From positions 3,489,501 through 3,553,500 of the forward strand of contig NZ_CP152276.1 of assembly GCF_038719015.1 (NCBI RefSeq): a stretch of DNA of 64,000 nucleotides. The letters are read 5' to 3'. The position numbers and the translations under genes were made by a program. Position 1 is the first letter of the stretch; the number at the start of each line of letters is the position of its first letter. The DNA is from Nguyenibacter vanlangensis (GTDB lineage: Bacteria; Pseudomonadota; Alphaproteobacteria; Acetobacterales; Acetobacteraceae). Under the pieces are notes generated by a model, which saw only the letters and a program-made list of their open reading frames with translations, was not told the DNA's origin and made no database searches. Below are positions 45,706 through 54,131 of this stretch, piece after piece.

Positions 45706-45734
45706 GGCGGGGCCGTCTTGCGGACGGCCCCGCC
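45706..45734. repeat. 12-bp hairpin between glgA and glgB
   Basis: GGCGGGGCCGTC (45706-45717), loop TTGCG, and the exact complement (45723-45734) form a very stable hairpin nine bases after the glgA stop. There is no T-run, so it may be a partial terminator or an mRNA-stability element that sets the glgA to glgB ratio. Confidence 0.8.
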
Positions 45735-45800
45735 AAGGCCCGGCCGTCCCACCTGTCCTCCCGCTTCTAATGTCCTGCCTGCTTGCCGGAATTGCGCCCG

Positions 45801-48014
45801 ATGAATGCTGCCCGGACTGACGGTGCCGATATTCTCCCCCCGGAAACCGAAGATCTTCTCCAGGGACTCAGTTCCGATCCTTTCGCCATCCTCGGGCGAC
45901 ATCCCGCCGGGCGGAATGACATCATCCGCGCCTTCTGCCCCGACGCGCGCGCCGTGCGCCTGGTGGTGATCCGCCCGCGCTCGGCCCCCGTCGAGCGGGT
46001 GATGCGCCTGGTCGACGAACGCGGCCTGTATGTCGGCACCGTGCCGGCGGGCGCGCGCTACCGGCTCAAGATCGGCTGGGCCGACACGTGGGAGGAAACC
46101 GAGGACCCGTACAGCTTCGGCCTGCTGCTGGGCGATCTCGACCTGCATCTCCTCACCCAGGGCCGGCACCAGGATATCGACCGCGTCATGGGCGCCCAGG
46201 CGATGGAAATCGACGGCGTCGCCGGCGTGCGCTTCGCGGTGTGGGCGCCGAACGCCTACCGGGTCTCGGTCATCGGCGATTTCAATGTCTGGGACGGGCG
46301 GCGCCATCCGATGCGCCTGCGCCATGCCGCCGGGATCTGGGAAGTGTTCATCCCCCGCATCGGCCCCGGCGAACGCTATAAATACGAAATCCTCGACGCC
46401 AACCGCCGGCTCCAGCCGCCCAAGGCCGACCCGATCGCCCTGTCGGCCGAAATGCCTCCGGCCACCGCCTCGGTGGTGGCCGATCCGACCCCCTTCGTCT
46501 GGAACGACGACGCATGGATGGCCACCCGGCAAGAGCGCCAGGGCCCATCCGCCCCACTGTCGATCTACGAGGTCCACCTGGCATCATGGCGCCGCCCCGA
46601 CGGCGACCCCCAGGGCACCCTGCACTGGGGTCAGTTGGAACAGACCCTGATCCCCTATGTCGTCGATCTGGGCTTCAGCCACATCGAGCTGATGCCCATC
46701 ATGGAACATCCCTTCGACGGCTCCTGGGGGTACCAGACGCTGGGCCTCTACGCGCCGTCTGCGCGCTTCGGCACGCCCGCGCAATTCGCCCATTTCGTCG
46801 ATGAATGCCACCGCGCCGGGCTGGGCGTGATCCTCGACTGGGTGCCGGCGCATTTCCCGGCCGACGCGCACGGCCTGGCCCGCTTCGACGGCACCTGCCT
46901 GTACGAGCACGAGGACAAGCGCGAAGGGTTCCATCCCGACTGGCATACGCTGATCTATAATTTCGGCCGGCATGAAATCCGCGGCTTCCTGATCGGCAGC
47001 GCGCTGACCTGGCTGCGGCGCTACCATGTCGACGGGCTGCGGGTCGATGCCGTCGCCTCCATGCTCTATCGCGACTACAGCCGCGCCGAAGGCGAATGGA
47101 TCGCCAACGTCCATGGCGGGCGCGAGAATCTCGAAGCCATCGCCTTTCTGCGCGACCTCAACCTCACGGTGGCCGAACTCTGCCCGACCGCGATCATGGT
47201 GGCCGAGGAATCGACCGCCTGGCCGGGGGTCAGCCAGCCGGTGGCCGACGGCGGGCTCGGCTTCTCCTATAAATGGAACATGGGCTGGATGCACGACACG
47301 CTGCAATACATGTCGCGCGATCCGCTGTGGCGCCGCTACCACCATTCCGAAATCATGTTCGGCCTCTACTACGCCTTTTCGGAACATTTCATCCTGCCCC
47401 TGTCCCATGACGAAGTCGTGCACGGCAAGGGCGCGCTGATCGCGCGCATGCCCGGCGACGAATGGCGCCGCCATGCCGGGCTGCGCGCCTATTACGCCTT
47501 CATGTGGGCCCATCCGGGCAAGAAGCTGCTGTTCATGGGCGGCGAATTCGCCCAGCCCCATGAATGGCAGTCCGACGGCCAACTCGCCTGGTACATGCTC
47601 GACTACCCCTTCGCCCGCGGGGTGCAGATGCTGGTGCGCGACCTCAACCGGCTCTATGCGACCCATCCCGCCCTGCACCGCGCCGATGCCACCTATCACG
47701 GCTTCGCCTGGATCATCGGCGACGACTCCGACAATGCGGTCTTCGCCTGGCTGCGCATGGCGCCCGACGTGCCGCCGGTGCTGGTGGTCTGCAACATGAC
47801 GCCCGTCCCCCGGCCGGATTACCGCATCGGCGTGCCCTGGGCCGGCTGGTGGCGCGAACTGCTCAACACCGACGCGCAGGATTACGAGGGGTCGGGCGTG
47901 GGCAATGGCGGCGGCGTCATGGCGCAGGACCAGCGGTCGCACGGCTACCCTCATTCCTGCGTGCTGACCCTGCCGCCGCTCGCGGTCCTCTACCTGACGC
48001 CCGAGGGGGGCTAG
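45801..48014 (+). CDS. glgB: 1,4-alpha-glucan branching enzyme GlgB
   Basis: GlgB makes alpha-1,6 branches. The 737-residue protein has an N-terminal GlgB region with a CBM48 (about 110-215, [20 protein letters not shown]) and a GH13 barrel: the nucleophile region [20 protein letters not shown], acid/base [11 protein letters not shown] and [14 protein letters not shown] start at 45801; an upstream TTG at 45783 is less likely. Its stop is two bases before glgX. Confidence 0.95.
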   Translation: MNAARTDGADILPPETEDLLQGLSSDPFAILGRHPAGRNDIIRAFCPDARAVRLVVIRPRSAPVERVMRLVDERGLYVGTVPAGARYRLKIGWADTWEETEDPYSFGLLLGDLDLHLLTQGRHQDIDRVMGAQAMEIDGVAGVRFAVWAPNAYRVSVIGDFNVWDGRRHPMRLRHAAGIWEVFIPRIGPGERYKYEILDANRRLQPPKADPIALSAEMPPATASVVADPTPFVWNDDAWMATRQERQGPSAPLSIYEVHLASWRRPDGDPQGTLHWGQLEQTLIPYVVDLGFSHIELMPIMEHPFDGSWGYQTLGLYAPSARFGTPAQFAHFVDECHRAGLGVILDWVPAHFPADAHGLARFDGTCLYEHEDKREGFHPDWHTLIYNFGRHEIRGFLIGSALTWLRRYHVDGLRVDAVASMLYRDYSRAEGEWIANVHGGRENLEAIAFLRDLNLTVAELCPTAIMVAEESTAWPGVSQPVADGGLGFSYKWNMGWMHDTLQYMSRDPLWRRYHHSEIMFGLYYAFSEHFILPLSHDEVVHGKGALIARMPGDEWRRHAGLRAYYAFMWAHPGKKLLFMGGEFAQPHEWQSDGQLAWYMLDYPFARGVQMLVRDLNRLYATHPALHRADATYHGFAWIIGDDSDNAVFAWLRMAPDVPPVLVVCNMTPVPRPDYRIGVPWAGWWRELLNTDAQDYEGSGVGNGGGVMAQDQRSHGYPHSCVLTLPPLAVLYLTPEGG

Positions 48015-48016
48015 GC

Positions 48017-50188
48017 ATGATGCGCTTCCCCGCCCGGCTGATGCGGGGCGCCAGCGCGCCGCTGGGCGCCACATGGGACGGATTGGGCGTCAATTTCGCG
48101 GTTTTCTCGGCCAACGCGCTGCGCATCGACCTGTGCATCTTCGACCCGTCGGGCCGGCGCGAGATCGCGCGGTTCGAACTGCCCGAACGCACCGACGAGG
48201 TCTGGCACGGCTACCTGCCCGACGCGCGACCCGGCCTGCTCTACGGCTATCGTGCCTACGGCCCGTACGAACCGCTGCGCGGCCATCGCTTCAACCCGCA
48301 TAAATTGCTGGTCGATCCCTACGCCCGCGCCCTGCAGGGGCAGCTCAGATGGTCGGACTCGCTGTTCGGCTACCGCATCAGCTCGCCGCGCGGCGACCTG
48401 TCGATCGACCGGCGCGACAGCGCCCCCGGCGTACCCAAAAGCGTGGTCACCAACGAGGCCTTCAACTGGGGCGACGACCGCCTGCCGCGCATCCCGTGGG
48501 AGCGCACGGTGATCATGGAGGCCCATCTGCGCGGCCTGTCCATGCGCCGCAGCGAACTCACCCCGGTCGAACGCGGCACCTTCCGCGCCCTGGCCGACCC
48601 GCTGCTGATCGACCACCTGCTGCGGCTGGGCATCACCACGCTCGAACTCATGCCGATCCAGGCCTTCGTCAAGGACCGATTCCTGCTCGAACGCGGCCTG
48701 ACCAATTACTGGGGCTACAACACGCTCGCCTTCTTCGCGCCGCACGCGGCCTACCTGGCCGAAGGCTCGCCGCACGAGGTCCGCACCGCGATCCGCCGCC
48801 TGCATGCCGCCGGGATCGAGGTGATCCTGGACGTCGTCTACAACCATACATGCGAAGGCAGCGAACTCGGCCCCACGCTCTGCTATCGCGGCCTGGACAA
48901 TGCCAGCTATTACCGCCTGGTGCCCGAGGACGAGCGGCACATGATCAACGACACGGGCTGCGGCAACACGCTCAATCTGTCGCATCCGCGCGTGCTGCAG
49001 ATGGTCATGGACTCGCTGCGCCACTGGGCGGTCGATTTCCATGTCGACGGGTTCCGCTTCGACCTGTGCTCGACCCTGGGGCGCGAAAGCTACGGCTTCG
49101 ACCAGAATTGCGGCTTCTTCGACGTGCTGCGCCAGGACCCGGTGCTGTCCAACCTCAAGCTGATCGCCGAACCCTGGGACCCCGGGCCCGGCGGCTACCA
49201 GCTCGGCAACCATCCGCCCGGCTTCGCCGAATGGAACGACCGGTTCCGCGACACGGTGCGCCGCTTCTGGCGCGGCGACGGGCTGCAGCGCGGCGACCTC
49301 GCCGCGCGGCTCAGCGGCTCGGGCGATATCTTCGACCGCCGCGGCCGCCGCCCCACGGCGTCGCTCAATTTCGTGACCTCGCACGACGGTTTCACGCTTA
49401 TGGATGTCGTCAGCTATTCGACCCGCCACAACGACGCCAACGGCGAAGGCGGCCAGGACGGCCATTCGGAAAATTTCAGCGCGAACTGGGGGGCCGAGGG
49501 CCCGACCGACGATCCCGCCATCCTCGCGGTGCGCGACCGGCTGCGCCGCGCCATGCTGGCCACGATGTTCTTCTCGCAGGGCACGCCCATGCTGCTGGCC
49601 GGCGACGAGTTCGGCCAGACCCAGGACGGCAACAACAACGCCTATTGCCAGGATAACGGCACGGCCTGGCTGGACTGGTCGCTGGCCGGCAGCCCGAGCG
49701 GCCAGACCATGATCGATTTCGTGGCGCGGTTGGCCGCGCTGCGCAAGGCGCGCCCCTCGCTGCGCTGGAACGGCTATCTCCACGGGCGCCGCGAAACCAT
49801 GCCCGGCCTCAGCGACATCGCCTGGTACGGTCCCGACGGCACCGTCATGACGACCGATTCCTGGAACGACGCGGCGGGCCGCGTGCTCGGGGTGCTGCGC
49901 TCCGTCGCCGATGCTTGGAACGGCCCCGACACCACCTATCTGATCATGAACGCGGGGGCCGAGGACGCGGATTGCACGCTGCCGCCGATCCCCGGGACCT
50001 GGACGCTGCTGCTCGACAGCGCCAATCCCAACCGACCGCCCGGCACGGCGCCGGACGGCGGCCAAGGATCGACATACCTGGGGGCGGGACTGCCGGCCGA
50101 GGGGCAGGGGGGGCAGAACCCGTCACACTGGATCGTCCCCGCCCACGGCGCCGTGCTGCTCGGCTTCACCCCGCGCACGAAGATCTGA
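48017..50188 (+). CDS. glgX: glycogen debranching enzyme GlgX
   Basis: GlgX (GH13_11 isoamylase type) hydrolyses alpha-1,6 branches. The product has 723 residues from the ATG at 48017, two bases after the glgB stop. CBM48 lies at about 10-110 (PLGATWDGLGVNFAVFSANA). The GH13 barrel has VDGFRFDLCSTLGRE (nucleophile Asp), LIAEPWDPGPGGYQLG (Glu) and FVTSHDGFTLMD. In operons with TreY/TreZ it acts as TreX. A longer frame reaching into glgB is a shadow. Confidence 0.95.
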   Translation: MMRFPARLMRGASAPLGATWDGLGVNFAVFSANALRIDLCIFDPSGRREIARFELPERTDEVWHGYLPDARPGLLYGYRAYGPYEPLRGHRFNPHKLLVDPYARALQGQLRWSDSLFGYRISSPRGDLSIDRRDSAPGVPKSVVTNEAFNWGDDRLPRIPWERTVIMEAHLRGLSMRRSELTPVERGTFRALADPLLIDHLLRLGITTLELMPIQAFVKDRFLLERGLTNYWGYNTLAFFAPHAAYLAEGSPHEVRTAIRRLHAAGIEVILDVVYNHTCEGSELGPTLCYRGLDNASYYRLVPEDERHMINDTGCGNTLNLSHPRVLQMVMDSLRHWAVDFHVDGFRFDLCSTLGRESYGFDQNCGFFDVLRQDPVLSNLKLIAEPWDPGPGGYQLGNHPPGFAEWNDRFRDTVRRFWRGDGLQRGDLAARLSGSGDIFDRRGRRPTASLNFVTSHDGFTLMDVVSYSTRHNDANGEGGQDGHSENFSANWGAEGPTDDPAILAVRDRLRRAMLATMFFSQGTPMLLAGDEFGQTQDGNNNAYCQDNGTAWLDWSLAGSPSGQTMIDFVARLAALRKARPSLRWNGYLHGRRETMPGLSDIAWYGPDGTVMTTDSWNDAAGRVLGVLRSVADAWNGPDTTYLIMNAGAEDADCTLPPIPGTWTLLLDSANPNRPPGTAPDGGQGSTYLGAGLPAEGQGGQNPSHWIVPAHGAVLLGFTPRTKI

Positions 50189-50200
50189 AGGGGATTGCCC

Positions 50201-52027
50201 ATGCGCACGACTCACGCCTTCGCCTGCACGTTCGGCGCGACGGTGATCGCGCCGCATTGGACCCGGTTCCGCTTCTGGGCCCCGTCCTGCAACCACGTGA
50301 CCCTGGAAATCGAAGGCGCGTCTCCCCTTCCCATGACCGCCGAAGGCGCCGGCTGGTTCGTGGCCGAGGCCCCCTGCGGCGCCGGCGCCCGCTACCGCTA
50401 CCGCGTCGCCCCCGACCTCGCCGTCCCCGACCCTGCCTCCCGCGCGCAGCCCGACGACGTCCAGGGCCCCAGCATGGTGGTCGATCCGCGCGCCTATGAC
50501 TGGACGGCCGACGAGCGGCGCGGCCTGCCATGGCGCGGCCTGCCCTGGGAACAGGCCGTCATCTACGAAATCCATGTCGGCGCCGCGGACGGTTTTCGCG
50601 GCGTGCGCGCGCTGTTGCCGCGCCTGGCCGCGCTGGGCGTCACCGCGATCGAACTGATGCCGCTGTCCGAATTTCCCGGCGGCCGCAACTGGGGTTATGA
50701 CGGCGTGCTGCCCTATGCGCCGGAATCTGCCTACGGTACGCCGGACGACCTCAAGGCGCTGGTCGACCATGCCCACGCGCTGGGCATGATGGTCTTCCTC
50801 GACGTCGTCTATAATCATTTCGGACCGGACGGCAATTTCATCGCCGCCTACGCCGCCCCCTTCTTCCGCGCCGACCGCCCCACGCCCTGGGGGGCCGCCA
50901 TCGATTTCCGCCAGCAGGCGGTGCGCACCTATTTCACCGAAAACGCCTTGTATTGGCTGATGGAATATCGTTTCGACGGCCTGCGGCTGGACGCGGTGCA
51001 CGCGATCGCCGACCGCGAATGGCTGCTCGAACTCGCCGCCCGCGTCCGCGCGCGCGTCGAGGCCGACCGCCATGTCCACCTGATCCTGGAAAACGAGCAT
51101 AACGATGTCGGCCTGCTGCAATCCGGCTTCGACGCGCAATGGAACGATGACGGCCACAATGCCGCGCACGTCCTGCTGACCGGCGAGCATGAAGGCTATT
51201 ACCGCAATTTCGCCGACGAACCGATCATCCACCTCGCCCGCGTGCTGGGCCAGGGCTTCGCCTTCCAGGGCCAGTTCTTCCCCACGCTCGGCCGGCCGCG
51301 CGGCATGCCCTCGGGCAGCCTGCCGCCCTCGGCCTTCGTGCTGTTCCTGCAGAACCACGACCAGATCGGCAATCGCGCGATGGGCGAACGGCTGACCGTG
51401 CTCGCCGATCCCGACGCGCTGCGCGCCTGCTACGGGCTGCTGCTGCTCGGCCCGCAGATCCCGCTGCTCTTCATGGGCGAGGAATGGGGCTCGCGCCGCC
51501 CCTTCCTCTTCTTCACCAGCCACAAGCCCGAACTGGGGCAGATCGTGCGCGACGGCCGGCGGCGCGAATTCGCCGCCTTCTCCCATTTCGCCGATCCGAC
51601 CCTGCGCGAGACGATCCCCGACCCCAATGCCCCGGAAACCTTCGCCGCCTCGCGGCTCGACGAGTCCGAGGCCGAGACCGCGGACGGCAGGGCATGGCTG
51701 GACCTGACCGGCCGCCTGCTGCGCCTGCGCGCGCATCACATCGTGCCGCGCCTGCGCGGCGCCCACGCGATGGGGGCCTCGCCCATCGGGCCCGCCGCAG
51801 TGGCGGCGCGCTGGCGCATGGGCGACGGCGCCATCCTGTCGATCGCCCTCAATCTGGGCGCCGATCCGGTCGCGCCGCCCGGCTGGGTCGCCGGCCGGGT
51901 GCTGCATCGCAGCGCGCCCGCCGGCCACGACCATGGTCACGATCATAGCCCCAACCATCATCACGCCGGCGCCGCCGTGCCCCCCAACGGCCTCGTCGTG
52001 TGCCTGGACGACATCGCCCATGGATAA
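50201..52027 (+). CDS. treZ: malto-oligosyltrehalose trehalohydrolase TreZ
   Basis: TreZ releases trehalose from maltooligosyl-trehalose made by TreY. The 608-residue product has an N-terminal beta domain (FRFWAPSCNHVTLEIEG), IYEIHVGAADGFRGVRA, EYRFDGLRLDAVHAI (nucleophile), LILENEHND and LQNHDQIGNRAMGERL. A His/Pro-rich segment (GHDHGHDHSPNHHH) lies near the C-terminus. ATG at 50201 after AAGGGG; a TTG at 50195 is less likely. Confidence 0.95.
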   Translation: MRTTHAFACTFGATVIAPHWTRFRFWAPSCNHVTLEIEGASPLPMTAEGAGWFVAEAPCGAGARYRYRVAPDLAVPDPASRAQPDDVQGPSMVVDPRAYDWTADERRGLPWRGLPWEQAVIYEIHVGAADGFRGVRALLPRLAALGVTAIELMPLSEFPGGRNWGYDGVLPYAPESAYGTPDDLKALVDHAHALGMMVFLDVVYNHFGPDGNFIAAYAAPFFRADRPTPWGAAIDFRQQAVRTYFTENALYWLMEYRFDGLRLDAVHAIADREWLLELAARVRARVEADRHVHLILENEHNDVGLLQSGFDAQWNDDGHNAAHVLLTGEHEGYYRNFADEPIIHLARVLGQGFAFQGQFFPTLGRPRGMPSGSLPPSAFVLFLQNHDQIGNRAMGERLTVLADPDALRACYGLLLLGPQIPLLFMGEEWGSRRPFLFFTSHKPELGQIVRDGRRREFAAFSHFADPTLRETIPDPNAPETFAASRLDESEAETADGRAWLDLTGRLLRLRAHHIVPRLRGAHAMGASPIGPAAVAARWRMGDGAILSIALNLGADPVAPPGWVAGRVLHRSAPAGHDHGHDHSPNHHHAGAAVPPNGLVVCLDDIAHG

Positions 52028-54131
52028 TGCCAGGATGGATGACGGCGCTCTTCGCAGCCGCGCGCGCCGCGCCGGCCTGTCCACCTCCTGGCGCGACGCC
52101 GGCGGCACGCTCCACCGGGTCGGCGCGGACTCGCTGCGCAGCCTGCTGCGCGTGCTGGAAGGCAGCGCCGACATGCCGCCCCACGCGCTGCCGCCGCTGC
52201 TGGTCGGCCAGGTCGGGCAGGCGACCAGGCTGCCCGGCTTCACCCGCGCGGAGCATCCCGCCTACACGATAAAATGCGAGGACGGGACCATCCTGACCGG
52301 CCGCGCCAGGCGCGGCCGCGACGGCGCGCTGACCCTGCCGGCCATCCGCCAGGTCGGCTACCACGCGCTCGACATCGCTGGGGCGCACGCCACGCTGGCC
52401 ATCGCGCCCTCCGCCTGCCGCACCCTGGCCGAGGCCACCCATGGCGGCCGCGCCTGGGGCCTGGCGGCGCAGATCTACGGGCTGCGCGCCCGGCACGATG
52501 GCGGGATCGGTCATTTCGGCGCCCTGGCCGACCTGGCGCGCCAGGCCGGCCAGGCCGGGGCCGACGCCCTGGCCGTCAGCCCGGTGCACGCCATGTTCAC
52601 CGCCCGCCCCGATCAGTACAGCCCCTATTCGCCCTCCAGCCGCCTGTTCCTCAACGTGCTGCTGGCCGACATGCGCTGCTGGTTCACCGCCCATGACATC
52701 GGCCAGGTGCTGCGCCGCCTGCATGTCGCGCCCTCGGCCGTCCTGGCGCTGGAAAACGCGCCGCTGATCGACTGGCCGCAGGCTTCGGCGCTGCGCCTGC
52801 AGGTGCTGCGCGGCCTGTACGACGATTATATCCGCCCCGCCCCCCCGGCCGAGATGACGGATTTCGTCGCCGCCCAGGGGCGCAAGCTGCATCTGCACGC
52901 GGTGTTCGAAACCATCCACGCCCAGCAAGTGCGGCGCGGGCCGCGCGGCGGCAACTGGCGGATCTGGCCCACCGCCCTCCGCAATCCCGGCAACCCCGAG
53001 GTCGCGCGCATCGCCGCCGAGCGCCGGAACGATGTCGGCTTCCACCTCTTCCTGCAATGGCTGGCCGCCCGCAGCCTGGACCATGCCGGCGCCGCCGCCC
53101 GCCAGGCCGGCATGCGGATCGGGCTGATCGCCGACCTGGCCGTCGGCACCGACCCGACCGGCAGCCAATGCTGGTCGGACCAGGACGATTTCCTGATCGG
53201 CGCCTCGGTCGGCGCCCCGCCCGACCCGCTCGGCCCGCTGGGGCAGAACTGGGGGCTGACCACCTTTTCGCCCGGCGCGCTGCGCACGCACGGCTATCGC
53301 GCCTTCATCGACACGCTGCGCGCCACGCTGGCGCGCCAGGGCGGGGTACGGATCGACCATGTGATGGGGCTCGAACGGCTCTGGATCATCCCCGAGGGCG
53401 CATCGGCCACCGACGGCGCCTATCTCGCCTTTCCCCGCCAGGACCTGATGCGGCTGGTGGCCCTGGAATCGGCCCGCCACGGCGCCATCGTGATCGGCGA
53501 GGATCTGGGCACCGTCTCGCCCGGCTTTCGCGGGCACGCGGCGCGGCGCGCGATCCTGGGCATGAACGTGCTGTGGTTCCAGCGCGGCGCGGACGGCGCC
53601 TTCCTCCCGCCGGAAAAATGGGGCCGCAACGCGGTGGCCATGACCACCACGCACGACCTGCCCACCGTCGCCGGCTGGTGGCAGGGCACCGACATCGCCT
53701 GGCGCAGGGCCCTGCGCCAGTTGCCCAGGGATACGCGGGCCGATGATGTCCAGGCCGCCCGCGCCCGCGACCGCGCGGCGCTTTGGACGGTCCTCCGCCC
53801 TGCCGCGGCGGCGGCCGATCGCTCCTCCGCCCAGCCCTCCGCTGCCCAGCCGTCCGCCGCCCAGCCCTCCGCCGACCCGCCGCCCGCCACGCCCGACGGC
53901 GCGGCCATGGTGACCGACGCGGCGTCGCGCTTCGTCGGTGCCACCGCCTCGCCGCTGGCCATCCTGCCGCTCGAGGACCTGCTGGGCCTGTCCGAACAGC
54001 CCAACCTGCCCGGCACCGTGTCGGGCCATCCCAACTGGCAGCGCCGCTACCCGGCGGGGCGCGACCTGCTGGCCGGCCCCGACGCCGCCCGCCGCCTGGC
54101 CCTGCTGCGCGACGGGCGCCAGGCACCATGA
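52020..54131 (+). CDS. malQ: 4-alpha-glucanotransferase (amylomaltase) MalQ
   Basis: MalQ (GH77) disproportionates maltodextrins. The product has 703 residues from the ATG at 52020, which overlaps the treZ stop by eight bases (ATG at 52035 possible). It has a family N-terminal extension (about 1-130), then GGIGHFGALADL, GSQCWSDQDDFLIGASVGAPPDPL, VRIDHVMGLERLW (nucleophile Asp), IVIGEDLGTV and TTHDLPTVAGWW. A Gln/Pro/Ser/Ala repeat (SSAQPSAAQPSAAQPSAD) at about residues 602-619 is low complexity. Confidence 0.94.
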   Translation: MDNARMDDGALRSRARRAGLSTSWRDAGGTLHRVGADSLRSLLRVLEGSADMPPHALPPLLVGQVGQATRLPGFTRAEHPAYTIKCEDGTILTGRARRGRDGALTLPAIRQVGYHALDIAGAHATLAIAPSACRTLAEATHGGRAWGLAAQIYGLRARHDGGIGHFGALADLARQAGQAGADALAVSPVHAMFTARPDQYSPYSPSSRLFLNVLLADMRCWFTAHDIGQVLRRLHVAPSAVLALENAPLIDWPQASALRLQVLRGLYDDYIRPAPPAEMTDFVAAQGRKLHLHAVFETIHAQQVRRGPRGGNWRIWPTALRNPGNPEVARIAAERRNDVGFHLFLQWLAARSLDHAGAAARQAGMRIGLIADLAVGTDPTGSQCWSDQDDFLIGASVGAPPDPLGPLGQNWGLTTFSPGALRTHGYRAFIDTLRATLARQGGVRIDHVMGLERLWIIPEGASATDGAYLAFPRQDLMRLVALESARHGAIVIGEDLGTVSPGFRGHAARRAILGMNVLWFQRGADGAFLPPEKWGRNAVAMTTTHDLPTVAGWWQGTDIAWRRALRQLPRDTRADDVQAARARDRAALWTVLRPAAAAADRSSAQPSAAQPSAAQPSADPPPATPDGAAMVTDAASRFVGATASPLAILPLEDLLGLSEQPNLPGTVSGHPNWQRRYPAGRDLLAGPDAARRLALLRDGRQAP

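Noticed and set aside
47564..48016. Upstream extension of the glgX frame into glgB
   Set aside because: The extension is out of frame with GlgB and has no similarity to GlgX; the ATG at 48017 gives the correct length.
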